Notes: generated by a model from the letters alone, not told the origin. A DNA stretch of 64,000 nt from Iamia sp. SCSIO 61187 (GCF_019443745.1 NZ_CP050948.1:558001-622000); one strand, 5' to 3'; shown: positions 27,095 through 37,904, numbered from the stretch's first letter. A program made the numbers and translations.

Positions 27095-28327
27095 ATGTCC
27101 GAATTCAGCCTCGCCCTCAACGAGGACCAGCTCCAGATCCAGAAGTGGGTCCACGACTTCGCCGAGTCGGTCGTGCGCCCCGCGGCCGAGGAGTGGGACG
27201 AGCGGGAGGAGTTCCCGTGGCCCATCGTCGAGGAGGCGGCCAAGATCGGCCTCTACGGCTTCGACTTCATGGCCCAGGCCATGCTCGGCGACCCCACCGG
27301 CCTCACCATGCCGGTCGCCATCGAGGAGCTCTTCTGGGGCGACGCCGGCATCGGCCTGTCGATCTTCGGCTCGGGCCTGGCCGCCGCCGGCATCGCCGGC
27401 AACGGCACGCCCGAGCAGGTCATGGAGTGGGTCCCGCAGTGCTACGGCACCCCCGAGAAGGTCCAGCTGGGCGCCTTCTGCGTGTCCGAGCCCGACGCCG
27501 GCTCCGACGTCAGCTCGCTCCGCACCCGGGCCGTCTACGACGAGGCCAAGGACGAGTGGACCCTCAACGGCACCAAGGCGTGGATCACCAACGGCGGCAT
27601 CGCCGACATCCACGTCGTCGTGGCCGCCGTCGACCCCGAGCTCAAGGGCCGGGGCCAGGCCAGCTTCATCATCCCGCCCAACACCGAGGGCCTCTCGATG
27701 GGCCAGAAGTACAAGAAGCACGGCATCCGGGCCTCGCACACCTCCGAGGTCGTCCTCGACGACGTGGTGATCCCCGGCTCGTGCCTGCTCGGCGGCAAGG
27801 AGAAGCTCGACGCCAAGCTGGCCAAGGCCCGCGAGGCGCTGGGCAAGCCCAAGACCGAGTCCTCGGGCAAGCAGCCGGCCATGGCCACCTTCGAGGCCAC
27901 CCGCCCGGCCGTCGGCGCCCAGGCCATCGGCATCGCCCGCGCCGCCTACGAGTACTCGCTGGAGTACGCCAAGGAGCGCAAGGCCTTCGGCAAGCCGATC
28001 ATCCAGAACCAGGCGATCGCCTTCATGCTCGCCGACATGATCACCGAGATCGACGCCTCCCGGCTGCTGGTCCACCGGGCCGCCTGGCTCTCGCGCAACG
28101 GCACCTACGTCAACGCCGAGGGCAGCCAGTCGAAGCTCAAGGCCGGCCGCACCGCGGTGTGGGTCACCGAGCGGGCCATCCAGATCCTCGGGGGCTACGG
28201 CTACACCCGTGAGTACCCCGTGGAGCGCTGGCACCGCGACGCCAAGATCATGGACATCTTCGAGGGCACCGAGCAGATCCAGCAGCTCGTGATCAGCCGG
28301 GCCATCTCCGGCATGCGCATCGAGTAG
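27095..28327 (+). CDS. Acyl-CoA dehydrogenase
   Basis: This 410-residue flavoenzyme catalyses alpha,beta-dehydrogenation of an acyl-CoA in beta-oxidation-type pathways. Family motifs are FCVSEPDAGSDVSSL (FAD/substrate), WITNGG, KAFGKPIIQNQAIAFMLADM, QILGGYGYTREYPVERWHRD and the C-terminal IFEGTEQIQQLVI with the catalytic-base Glu of the FEGT segment. The chain-length preference is not readable; an insertion with Lys-rich KEKLDAKLAKAREALGKPK near residue 230 is uncommon. A GGAGGG ribosome site precedes the ATG. Strong upstream palindrome and downstream terminator make this a monocistronic regulated unit. Confidence 0.92.
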   Translation: MSEFSLALNEDQLQIQKWVHDFAESVVRPAAEEWDEREEFPWPIVEEAAKIGLYGFDFMAQAMLGDPTGLTMPVAIEELFWGDAGIGLSIFGSGLAAAGIAGNGTPEQVMEWVPQCYGTPEKVQLGAFCVSEPDAGSDVSSLRTRAVYDEAKDEWTLNGTKAWITNGGIADIHVVVAAVDPELKGRGQASFIIPPNTEGLSMGQKYKKHGIRASHTSEVVLDDVVIPGSCLLGGKEKLDAKLAKAREALGKPKTESSGKQPAMATFEATRPAVGAQAIGIARAAYEYSLEYAKERKAFGKPIIQNQAIAFMLADMITEIDASRLLVHRAAWLSRNGTYVNAEGSQSKLKAGRTAVWVTERAIQILGGYGYTREYPVERWHRDAKIMDIFEGTEQIQQLVISRAISGMRIE

Positions 28328-28354
28328 CCGATCTGGTCCCTGACCAGGTGTTTC

Positions 28355-28387
28355 GACAGAGCCCCCGGTTCCGCCGGGGGCTCTGTC
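28355..28387 (+). terminator. Strong rho-independent-type terminator
   Basis: GACAGAGCCCCCGG (28355-28368) pairs perfectly with CCGGGGGCTCTGTC (28374-28387), a 14-bp stem with loop TTCCG, 27 bases after the acyl-CoA dehydrogenase stop. Confidence 0.88.
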
Positions 28388-28499
28388 GCGTCCGGGTGTC
28401 GGCCGGCCCGATCGGACGCACCGCTCGTCGCCGGAGCGCGGTCGCGGCGGTCGGACGGCCGCGCCAGGCGGTTGCCGACCCCGCCACCCGACCACCATC

Positions 28500-28955
28500 G
28501 TGGGGTCCGTGACCCCGACCCCTCCGCCGGGTCCTCCCGACCGGCCCGACCCGTCGGGGCGCCAGACGGGCGCGGGACGGTCTGACGCGTCGGAGACCGC
28601 GTTGCCCGACGACTTCACGGGCTACCTGGTCGACACCGACGTGCTCCTGCGCGAGCTGGCCGCCCGAGGGGTGCGCCCCTCCCACCCCGTCATCCACGCC
28701 GACCACGTGACCTACAAGGGTCAGGGGCGGGCCCCCGAGGCCCGGACGATCACCGTCGTCGGGGTCACCGGCACCGACGAGCTCGACTGCGCGGTCGTCA
28801 CCGTCGACGGAGCGTCCGACCGCCCCGATGGCTCGACGTTCCACATCACCCTCTCGACCGCGCCCGGCGTGCACGGCCGACAGGCCAACGCCGTGCTGGC
28901 GACGACACCGGTCGAGCCGATCGAACCCTTCGAGGTGCCGTTCCGCCGGGTCTGA
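28500..28955 (+). CDS. 2H-phosphoesterase-like protein
   Basis: This 151-residue protein is not clearly assignable, but it shows two H-h-T-h motifs 46 residues apart (HVTY at His69, HITL at His115) separated by alternating strands (TITVVGVTG, CAVVTVDG). That is the layout of 2H phosphoesterases, including small RNA-repair-like forms. Its N-terminal 35 residues are Pro/Gly-rich and disordered. The start is either GTG 28500 or GTG 28509. It is a single gene after a strong terminator. The assignment rests on motif spacing and could be wrong. Confidence 0.5.
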   Translation: MGSVTPTPPPGPPDRPDPSGRQTGAGRSDASETALPDDFTGYLVDTDVLLRELAARGVRPSHPVIHADHVTYKGQGRAPEARTITVVGVTGTDELDCAVVTVDGASDRPDGSTFHITLSTAPGVHGRQANAVLATTPVEPIEPFEVPFRRV

Positions 28956-29008
28956 CGCTCGAGGGGTGCTCCGCCCCGTCCCTCCACGCCAGTACGGGCG
29001 CCCGTCGA

Positions 29009-30334
29009 TCAGACCGGCGGGGTCGGACGAAGGCGCCGGACCTCGGGCGACGACAGGTACCTCTCGGGCACCGGCTGGGCCAGGTAGTCGAGCGTCAGCT
29101 CCTGGCCCGCCTCGATCGAGCCCTGCGCCCAGAGTCGTCGTCCGTCGGCGTCGATCGCCACGTTGGGGTGCTCGCTGTGGTTCATGAACCCGTAGCTGGT
29201 GCGGATCGGCCGCACCAGCAGCGCCGTCGGCGTCAGCGCGTTCCACTCCAGCGCGTCGACGACCATGGGGCTCGACTCCGGGTCGACGACCTGGCCGTCG
29301 AGCACCCCGACCAGGCTGCCGGCGGCGAGGGGCGCGGTGGCGAAGAGGCCGCGACCGTCGATCTCGCTCGGCCGCACCTCGGTGTTCGGCATGGTCACGA
29401 GGGGCGCGCCACCGAGGTGCCGCGCGACCACCTCGTCGATGGCGGCCGACGCCGCCTCACCCCGGCGGACGGTGTCGATGATCACCGCCGCCACCGTGGG
29501 GCGGACCCGAGCCGGGAGCTCGTGGCCCATCCCGGGGATGGCGTGCAGCGTGGCGGTGGCCAGCTCCCGGGCCAGCGCCTCGCCGTTGCCCAGCGGGAAC
29601 AGCGGGTCGTCCTCGCCGTGCACCACGGCCACGGGCACGGTCACCTCTCCCAGGCGCTCTCGCCAGCGGTCGCCCTGCGGGGCGATCGGGTGGTTCGTGA
29701 CCATCGCCTCGAGGTCGCGCGTGCGCTCCACGACGACCGCCGCCAGCGCCCGGGCGTCGTCGGCGGCGAAGGGGGAGCGGTCGCTGCCGAACGGGCGCTC
29801 GCCGGCCACCAGGTACTCGACCCAGGCCTCGGCGTCGCCGGGCGGTGGGGGTGGCGCGGAGGCGGCGAAGGCCTCCATGAGCTCGTCGCGGACCTCGGGC
29901 AGGTCGGGGTCGTTCGGTCCGTGGGCCACCGGTCGGCTGGCGACGAGGGTGAGCGAGGCCACCCGGTGCGGGTGGCGCACCGCGGCGAGCTGGGCCACCC
30001 ATCCGCCCTGGGAGAACCCGACCCAGTGCGCGGCATCGACACCCGTCGCATCGAGCACGGCGAGGGCATCGTCGACCAGGTCGGGGAGCCCGTACGACGG
30101 TGCTCCGGCCGGGTCCGCCGACGCCGCGCCCGTGTCCCGCTGGTCGAAGCGGATCACCCGCAGCCCGGCCGCCGCCAGGGCCGCGCACAGGTCCGGCCGC
30201 CAGAAGTCCATGGACCCTCCGGTGCCGGCCACCAGCAGCACCGGCGGCCCGAGATGCCCCGGGGCGGGCTCGTCGACCACCACGTGCCCGCCCCGGACGG
30301 GGACCGTCACCATCTCGCTCGTCGTCGTTGCCAT
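29009..30334 (-). CDS. Alpha/beta-hydrolase fused to a SET domain
   Basis: This 441-residue single open frame contains two domains. Residues 1 to 290 are an alpha/beta hydrolase: oxyanion region VAGTGGSMDFW, RFDQRDTG, nucleophile Ser108 in GFSQGG, acid near Asp243 in HGEDDP, His271 in GMGHE. Residues 313 to 420 are a SET domain: GRGLFATAPLAAG, the catalytic-core NHS (385-387) in GFMNHSEHPN, and the closing LTLDY. SET enzymes methylate lysines using SAM. A Met at the junction (VTMPNTEV) could mark an ancestral separate start. A GGAGG site precedes ATG 30334. It is divergent from a tetR gene across twin operators. Confidence 0.85.
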   Translation of the reverse strand: MATTTSEMVTVPVRGGHVVVDEPAPGHLGPPVLLVAGTGGSMDFWRPDLCAALAAAGLRVIRFDQRDTGAASADPAGAPSYGLPDLVDDALAVLDATGVDAAHWVGFSQGGWVAQLAAVRHPHRVASLTLVASRPVAHGPNDPDLPEVRDELMEAFAASAPPPPPGDAEAWVEYLVAGERPFGSDRSPFAADDARALAAVVVERTRDLEAMVTNHPIAPQGDRWRERLGEVTVPVAVVHGEDDPLFPLGNGEALARELATATLHAIPGMGHELPARVRPTVAAVIIDTVRRGEAASAAIDEVVARHLGGAPLVTMPNTEVRPSEIDGRGLFATAPLAAGSLVGVLDGQVVDPESSPMVVDALEWNALTPTALLVRPIRTSYGFMNHSEHPNVAIDADGRRLWAQGSIEAGQELTLDYLAQPVPERYLSSPEVRRLRPTPPV

Positions 30335-30356
30335 CTCCGGACCTCCACTCATAATA

Positions 30357-30391
30357 TACCGTCCAGACGGTACAGTACCGTCTGGACGGTA
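30357..30391. promoter_or_regulatory. Twin perfect TetR operators in a divergent promoter
   Basis: TACCGTCCAGACGGTA (30357-30372) and TACCGTCTGGACGGTA (30376-30391) are both perfect 16-bp palindromes with 7-bp arms, spaced 19 bp centre to centre. They fill the gap between the hydrolase-SET gene and tetR. An A/T-rich stretch (ATAATATA at 30351-30358) overlaps the left edge and can act as the -10 of the leftward promoter, so binding would block it. Confidence 0.88.
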
Positions 30392-30413
30392 CAGTAAGTG
30401 GAAGGGGCCGACG

Positions 30414-30965
30414 ATGGCAAGAGGCAAGGCGGAGGCGACCCGGGGCCGACTGCTGGACGCGACGAAGCAGATCCTCGTGGAGCGGGGCGTCGGTCAGCTC
30501 ACGCTCGACGCCGTGGCCGAGCTGGCGGGGGTCTCCAAGGGCGGGCTCCTCTACCACTTCCCGTCCAAGGCGGCGCTGGTCGAGGGTCTGGCCGAGCGGC
30601 TGCGCGACTACACCCGGGCCAACCTCGAGCGCGCCGCCGAGGCCGGGACGGTTCGCACCTTCCTCGAGACCTCGCTCCCCCACAGCGCCGAGGCGGAGCA
30701 CTACTGGGCGGTGTTCAGCGCCCTGCGGAGCGGCATCGACGTCAGCGACGAGACGCGCGACCTCGTCCAGGAGGTCTTCACCGTCTGGAGCGACGCCCTG
30801 CGCGCGGACGTCGCCGATCCCGTGCTGGCCGACATCATCCGCCTCGTGGGCGACGGGCTCTACCTCGGAGCCGTGCTGGGCCTCGAACCGCTCGACGCGC
30901 CGGCGCTCGAGCGGGTGTTCGCGCGGCTCGACGTCGACCTCCACGGTGCGGAGACGGGCCGCTGA
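30414..30965 (+). CDS. TetR-family regulator of the hydrolase-SET gene
   Basis: This 183-residue TetR protein has its DNA-binding domain at 10 to 60 (ATKQILVERGVGQLTLDAVA, AGVSKGGLLYHFPSKAALVE). The ligand domain (about 75 to 170) has the compact form of the YcdC/TetR_C-type family with SGIDVSDETRDLV. The ATG at 30414 lies 22 bases from two perfect palindromes that separate it from the leftward hydrolase-SET gene. Self-repression and repression of that gene is the straightforward reading. The inducer is probably a substrate or product of the hydrolase. Confidence 0.9.
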   Translation: MARGKAEATRGRLLDATKQILVERGVGQLTLDAVAELAGVSKGGLLYHFPSKAALVEGLAERLRDYTRANLERAAEAGTVRTFLETSLPHSAEAEHYWAVFSALRSGIDVSDETRDLVQEVFTVWSDALRADVADPVLADIIRLVGDGLYLGAVLGLEPLDAPALERVFARLDVDLHGAETGR

Positions 30966-31009
30966 GAGGGGCGATCCCGGGCGGGCGGGTTCGACCGAAC
31001 GGGTGCGGC

Positions 31010-31447
31010 TCAGCGGTCCACGACGACGGCCGTGCCGATGAGCTGCTGGCTGTGGACCCGGGCCACGTTGTCGGCGAGGAGGTGGGCCCGCTCGACGTTG
31101 GGCCCGGCCCACCCGAGGTCGAGGGTCTCGTGGAACAGGCTGAGCCACCGGGCGAAGTGCGCCGGCGTGAAGGCGTGCTGGGCGTGGATGAGGGCGTGGG
31201 CGCGGAACGGGTTGCCGGCGTAGCCCGGGAGGCCGAGCAGGGCCCGACACCAGAAGGCGGTGAGCTTGGGGAGGTGCTCGGACCAGTCGACCTCGGCGAC
31301 GTCCTCGAACACCGGCCCCAGCAGGTCGTCCATGGCGACGTCGGCGTAGAAGCGGCGCACCATCTCGGCGATCTCGTCGGGGCTGTCGAGGTCGTGCACC
31401 GGCGATCGGGGCTGCTCGACGTCCGCGGTGGTGGTGGTCTCGGCCAT
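31010..31447 (-). CDS. Group III truncated hemoglobin
   Basis: This 145-residue protein has the 2-on-2 globin pattern of group III: AEMVRRFYADVAMDDLLGPV, DWSEHLPKLTAFWCRALLG, YAGNPFRAHALIHAQHAFTP and FARWLSLFHETLD. The haem-ligand His lies in the HALIHAQHAF segment. Such proteins bind O2/NO or handle reactive nitrogen and oxygen species. It is divergent from sufB, sharing the 60-base promoter region that contains the CTAG palindrome, so it is probably co-regulated with Fe-S assembly. The short acidic N-terminal tail is not conserved. Confidence 0.85.
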   Translation of the reverse strand: MAETTTTADVEQPRSPVHDLDSPDEIAEMVRRFYADVAMDDLLGPVFEDVAEVDWSEHLPKLTAFWCRALLGLPGYAGNPFRAHALIHAQHAFTPAHFARWLSLFHETLDLGWAGPNVERAHLLADNVARVHSQQLIGTAVVVDR

Positions 31448-31460
31448 GGGGCCTATTGTA

Positions 31461-31474
31461 CTAGCACCTGCTAG
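31461..31474. promoter_or_regulatory. CTAG-type palindrome in the suf promoter
   Basis: CTAGCACCTGCTAG is a perfect 6-bp-arm palindrome between the hemoglobin gene and sufB. CTAG is rare in this GC-rich window. The same design (CTAG-N6-CTAG, 14 bp) recurs upstream of the SufR-like regulator at 39208-39221. Confidence 0.7.
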
Positions 31475-31507
31475 AAGAAATCCGAGCCGGCCACCCCTGG
31501 AGAGCAC

Positions 31508-33686
<2,179 letters not shown>

Positions 33687-33690
<4 letters not shown>

Positions 33691-34955
33691 GCAGCACCTC
33701 GACCGGCCTGCTCGAGCGGCTCGCCCCGCCGACGCCGCCGAGCGCGCGGGCGGAGCGAGGACGGGTGTGGCTCGCCGCCCACGGGCTCCCGACCTCCCGC
33801 GACGAGGCGTGGCACTACGCGCCCGTCGACGTCATCGTCCGCGCCCTCGAGACCGCCACCCCGCCCGCCGACCCGTCCCCGGCGATGTGCCGGGCCGCGG
33901 TGGATGACCTCGCCGGCGACCACGGCGGGCCGCGCCTCGTGTTCGTCAACGGTGCCCTCGACCTCGGCGCGTCCGACGTCGGTTCCCCGGTGGACGGTCT
34001 GTGGCTCGGCAACCGCGACGGGATGAAGGCCCGGCCGCCGTCCGCGCGCGCCGCCGAGGACCAGCCCGTCGACGGCTTCCACGCCCTCAACTGGGCCGCG
34101 GGGCGCGACGTCGCCGCGGTGATGGTCGAGCCGCACGCCCAGCTCGACCGGCCCGTCCACGTCGTCCACGTCGCCGCCCCCGGCGAGGGCACCACCGCGA
34201 ACCACCCGCGGACCGTCGTGCTCGCCGGCCCCGGGAGCCGCCTCCACCTGATCGAGTCCTACGTCGGGTTCGCCGGGCCGTCGGTCACCAATGCGTCCAC
34301 GCGCGTCGTCGCCGGAGTCGGGTCGACCGTCACCCAGCACCGCATCCAGGACGAAGCACCGGCCGCCATCCACGTCGGCCGCACCGCCATCGACCTCGGC
34401 GCCGACGCCACGGTGCGGGCGACGTCGATCATGACGGGCGGCCGGATCGCCCGGAGCGCGATCGACGTCCGCTTCACCGGCGCCGACGGGCGCGCCGACA
34501 TCGATGGGCTCTACCTGCCGTCGGGCGACCAGCGCCACGACACCGTCGTCCGGGTCGACCACGGCGCCTCCCGCGGCACGAGCACCCAGCGGTTCCGGGG
34601 GATCATCGACGGTCGCGGACGGGGCTCGTTCAGCGGCCACGTCCTCGTCCGCCCCGGGACGACCGGCACCGACGCCCACCAGTCGAACCGCAACCTCGTG
34701 CTGACCCCGACCGCCCAGGCCGACACCCGACCGTGGCTCGAGATCCTGGCCGACGACGTCCGCTGCACCCACGGCGCCACCGTGGGGCGCCTCGACGACG
34801 ACGCACTGTTCTACCTGCGGACCCGCGGCATCCCGTGGGAGACGGCGCGAGCCATGCTGATCGCCGCCTTCGCCGCCGAGGTCGTCGACACCATCACCCC
34901 GACCTCGCTGCACGACCGGGTGGCCGCGTCGGCGGCGCTGCGGGGCGGGGGCTGA
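33687..34955 (+). CDS. sufD: Fe-S assembly protein SufD
   Basis: This 422-residue beta-helix partner of SufB is in the SufBC2D complex. The N-terminal helical part contains PTSRDEAWHYAPVDVIV. The core has repeated short strands, and the end carries DVRCTHGATVGRLDDDALFYLRTRGI, the SufD/SufB signature with the conserved His. It is shorter at the N-terminus than some homologues but complete. Overlap with sufC (ATGA) and a 3-base gap to sufT show a single transcript. Confidence 0.95.
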
Positions 34956-34958
34956 GCG

Positions 34959-35504
34959 GTGGCCTGGTCGCCGATCCGGCTCCTGCGGGACTGCCCGGCC
35001 ACGACGGTGCCCGCCGGGCAGCGCGTGCTCCTGTCCGAGGGCGGCGAGGTCGAGGTCGTCCAGCGGCTCGGGGGGAGCATCACCGTGCGCACCGAGCTGG
35101 GATCGCTCCTGCGCATCGACGCCGTCGACGCCGACGCCGTCGGCCTCGAGCCGCCAGACAGCGACGCCGAGCCCGCGGACGACGAGGGCTCGTTCGCGAT
35201 GGACCGCGTCCTCGACGCCCTGGGCCAGGTCTACGACCCGGAGATCCCGGTGAGCATCGTGGACCTCGGGCTGGTCTACCGCTGCGAGGAGCTCCCCGGC
35301 CCGCTCGGCACCCGCCGCATCGAGATCGACATGTCGATGACGGCGCCGGGGTGCGGGATGGGTGACGTGCTGCGCGCCGACGCCGCCCGAGCGGTCATCG
35401 CCATGCCCGGTGTCGACGACGTCGAGGTCACCCTCGTGTGGGACCCGCCGTGGACGATCCACCGCATGTCGGACGCCGCCCGCCTCCAGCTGGGGATGCT
35501 CTGA
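34959..35504 (+). CDS. sufT: SufT-type Fe-S maturation protein (MIP18 domain)
   Basis: This 181-residue protein has an N-terminal beta-rich part (LLRDCPATTVPAGQRVLLSE) and then a MIP18/DUF59 domain (about 80 to 180): DALGQVYDPEIPVSIVDLGLVY, MSMTAPGCGMGDVL and VEVTLVWDPPWT. The Cys in TAPGCGMG is the expected functional residue. SufT helps deliver clusters to client proteins. It starts with GTG 34959, three bases after sufD. No SufS desulfurase or SufU follows in this operon, so the sulfur donor must be elsewhere in the genome. Confidence 0.93.
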   Translation: MAWSPIRLLRDCPATTVPAGQRVLLSEGGEVEVVQRLGGSITVRTELGSLLRIDAVDADAVGLEPPDSDAEPADDEGSFAMDRVLDALGQVYDPEIPVSIVDLGLVYRCEELPGPLGTRRIEIDMSMTAPGCGMGDVLRADAARAVIAMPGVDDVEVTLVWDPPWTIHRMSDAARLQLGML

Positions 35505-35535
35505 GCGTGGCCGCGAGCACGCGGCGCGCCCGCGA

Positions 35536-36921
35536 TCAGGGCTCGGCGTAGGTCCAGTCGTGGCGCTTGCGGGCGTAGGCCTCGTCGTAGGTCGCCCGGC
35601 CGTCGGCCAGGTCGACCAGCCGCGGGAAGGGCCGGCTCGCCGGGCGGGGGCAGCGGTGCTGCTCGACGTGCTCGGCGAACTCCTCGGGGAAGGCGCGCAG
35701 GACGCTGCTGACGACGAGCTGCTCCTGGACCGGGAGGTAGCAGCGGTTGCCGTCGGTGACGCGCTGGAGCCAGCCGCCGATGGCGGCGAGGTCGTCGTCA
35801 TCGCCGTCGCCGGCCTCGATGCGGGCGAGGTGGGCGGTGATCTCGCCCGAGCCGATCTTGCACGGAGGGCACTGACCGCAGGACTCGATGGCGAGGAACC
35901 GGGACATCTGGTGGGCGACCCCGACCATGCACGCCGTGTCGTCGTGGACGATGAAGCCCGCCGCGCCCATCCCGCTGCCGATGGCGGCGAAGCCCTCGTA
36001 GCTCACGGGCGTGTCGAGCTGGTCGGCCGTCACGACGGGGTTGGCGACCCCCGAGAAGACGGCCTTGATGCGCCGGCCGGGGTGGATGCCGCTGCCCACG
36101 CCGTCGATCGCCGCGCCCAGCGGGGTGCCGAGCTCGACCTCCCCGACGTCGGGCGCGACGACGTCGCCGACGACGGTGGCGACGATGGTCCCGGGCGACT
36201 CGTCGGTGCCCATGGTCCGGAACCAGTCGGCGCCCCGGGCCAGGATGTGGGGCACGTTGGCCAGGGTCTCGACGTTGTTGACGAGCGTCGGGTTGGGCTC
36301 GTCGGTCCGGCGGTCGGCGCCGTGCGGCCCCGCCTCCCAGCCGGCCTGGGGGGAGGAGGCGAACAGGCCCTGCTCGTAGGGCGGGAACCACCGGGGGAGA
36401 GGGGGCTTGCCCTCGATCACCTCGAGCATCGCCTTCTCCTCGCCGAACAGGTACTCGTCGGGGCCGCCGACGATGGTGACGGTGCAGTCCGAGCAGATGC
36501 CGGCGTCCTGGAGCTCCTGGACGGCGCGGGTGACGGCGTCGATCTCCCGCTCGAACGACGCCTTGAGGCAGATGAAGACCTCCTCGGCGCCGATGGCGAA
36601 CCCGGCGATGACCATGCCCTCGACGACCTGGTAGGGGTTCGCCCGCAGCAGGGCCCTGTCCTTGAACGTGCCCGGCTCGCCCTCGGCCCCGTTGACGACC
36701 AGGTACCGACGGCGGGCGGTCTGGCCGGCGATGCCGGCCCACTTGCGGCCCGTGGGGAACCCGCCGCCGCCACGTCCCCGCAGCCCCGAGGCGGCGATCA
36801 TCTCGATCGTGGCCGCCGGGCCGATCCGCTGCGCCGTCTCGACGCCGAGGCCGCCGTGCTCGGTGGCCAGGTACGCGTCGAGCGAGGTGATCGGCTCGGG
36901 CGGCAGGAGGAAGGTGCTCAT
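35536..36921 (-). CDS. NuoF-like NADH-binding flavoprotein, solitary
   Basis: This 461-residue protein is like the 51-kDa subunit (NuoF) of complex I and related NADH-dependent hydrogenases and formate dehydrogenases. It has the FMN/NADH site GRGGGGFPTGRKW and EGEPGTFKDR, an SLBB-type middle, and the Fe-S binding Cys cluster CGQCPPCKIG with a fourth Cys in NRCYLP. No nuoE, nuoG or other complex I genes are adjacent, so it is probably a stand-alone NADH dehydrogenase module or partner of a distant complex. It is convergent with sufT. The start is ATG 36921. Confidence 0.9.
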   Translation of the reverse strand: MSTFLLPPEPITSLDAYLATEHGGLGVETAQRIGPAATIEMIAASGLRGRGGGGFPTGRKWAGIAGQTARRRYLVVNGAEGEPGTFKDRALLRANPYQVVEGMVIAGFAIGAEEVFICLKASFEREIDAVTRAVQELQDAGICSDCTVTIVGGPDEYLFGEEKAMLEVIEGKPPLPRWFPPYEQGLFASSPQAGWEAGPHGADRRTDEPNPTLVNNVETLANVPHILARGADWFRTMGTDESPGTIVATVVGDVVAPDVGEVELGTPLGAAIDGVGSGIHPGRRIKAVFSGVANPVVTADQLDTPVSYEGFAAIGSGMGAAGFIVHDDTACMVGVAHQMSRFLAIESCGQCPPCKIGSGEITAHLARIEAGDGDDDDLAAIGGWLQRVTDGNRCYLPVQEQLVVSSVLRAFPEEFAEHVEQHRCPRPASRPFPRLVDLADGRATYDEAYARKRHDWTYAEP

Positions 36922-37031
36922 GTCGGTCCTTGGCGGTCGGGGGGATGACGGCGAACGGTCGTCTTGATGTCTACGACGGCGGCGCCGGCGGCGCTGGCGG
37001 CGAGCGAACCAGCCCGCGATCGACCCGAGAT

Positions 37032-37055
37032 TAGTTCTGCTCTACGCTAGAACTA
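37032..37055. promoter_or_regulatory. Palindrome overlapping a start codon
   Basis: TAGTTCT (37032-37038) and AGAACTA (37049-37055) are exact inverted repeats with a 10-base spacer. The last A is the first base of the ATG at 37055. A -10-like TACGCT (37043-37048) lies six bases before the ATG, so the message is probably leaderless and the palindrome would cover the promoter. Confidence 0.5.
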
Positions 37056-37426
37056 TGAACGAGACGCGCGCATGGAACCCCGACGACCTCGCCGCATCGT
37101 GGGCCTCGCCGCCAGGGTTCGGCCGGTGCGTCGGCATCGGCAGCGGCATCGGCGTCGCCCTCGCCTTCGTCGGGATCGCGGTGCCGAGCGTGCTGTCGGG
37201 GTTGGAGTGGGAGTCGGCGGTCGGGTTCGGCGCCTTCGTCGCCTTCTGGGGCGGACTGGGCTTCGGCAGCATGATGGGAGGCGTCGCCTACGTGACGGGG
37301 CTGGAGGAGGCCGCGGCCGCGGACGCGGCCCTCGAGGCACCGGAGGCCGCGGAGGCCGGCGCACCGCCGGAGCGCGAGGGACCTCCGTCGACCCCCGAGA
37401 GGTCCGACGACCGTCGTGTCGCCTGA
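37055..37426 (+). CDS. Small two-helix membrane protein
   Basis: This 123-residue protein has two predicted transmembrane helices (about 25 to 46, GIGSGIGVALAFVGIAVPSV; and 54 to 80, VGFGAFVAFWGGLGFGSMMG) and an acidic, Ala/Glu-rich cytosolic tail. No family is recognised. It is divergent from the NuoF-like gene and probably leaderless. Its end overlaps the next gene by 11 bases. Confidence 0.6.
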   Translation: MNETRAWNPDDLAASWASPPGFGRCVGIGSGIGVALAFVGIAVPSVLSGLEWESAVGFGAFVAFWGGLGFGSMMGGVAYVTGLEEAAAADAALEAPEAAEAGAPPEREGPPSTPERSDDRRVA

Positions 37427-37904
37427 CCGCACCGCGACCGACGGCGGAGGCGCATCGGACGCGGCGCCGTCCGGGCGACGTCCGGCCCGACCGCGAGCGC
37501 CCTTCCACGTGCGCACCCGGGAGGGCCGTGTGGTGGTCGTGCTGGCCGATGCGGTGGACGCCGCCACCACCGACCGCCTCGTCGGTTGGCTGCGCGAGGC
37601 GCCACCGGAAGGCCCCGTGGTGATCGACGTCGGTGGCGTGACCCTCCGACGAGACGAGCTCCGCGCCCTGGACGAGCTCGTGGTCGCGCTGTCGGACCTC
37701 GACCTCTACCTGGCGTGCCCGCGTCTCAGTGGTCGGCGGTTGCTGACGCACCTGCTCCCGAGCAGGCCGCTGGTCGTGTCGTCCCCGAGCGATGCCGCCC
37801 CGTGGGGCCGGGATCCTGGTGACGGGTGCTGGTCGGGTCGATCCGGACGGCGTCCGGCGGACCGCCGCCCGGAACCCCCTGTCGGCGCCACGCCGCCTCG
37901 GTGA
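37416..37904 (+). CDS. STAS-like protein of unknown function
   Basis: This 162-residue protein overlaps the previous gene by 11 bases. Its centre (residues 30 to 115: FHVRTREGRVVVVLADAVDA, PVVIDVGGVTLRRDELRALD) has the strand-helix rhythm of STAS/anti-anti-sigma domains, including a strand ending at IDVGGV. The C-terminal 40 residues are Arg/Pro-rich. They run antisense to the extension of the dead glycosylase frame, which casts doubt on the exact end. The assignment is low confidence. Confidence 0.45.
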   Translation: MSPDRTATDGGGASDAAPSGRRPARPRAPFHVRTREGRVVVVLADAVDAATTDRLVGWLREAPPEGPVVIDVGGVTLRRDELRALDELVVALSDLDLYLACPRLSGRRLLTHLLPSRPLVVSSPSDAAPWGRDPGDGCWSGRSGRRPADRRPEPPVGATPPR

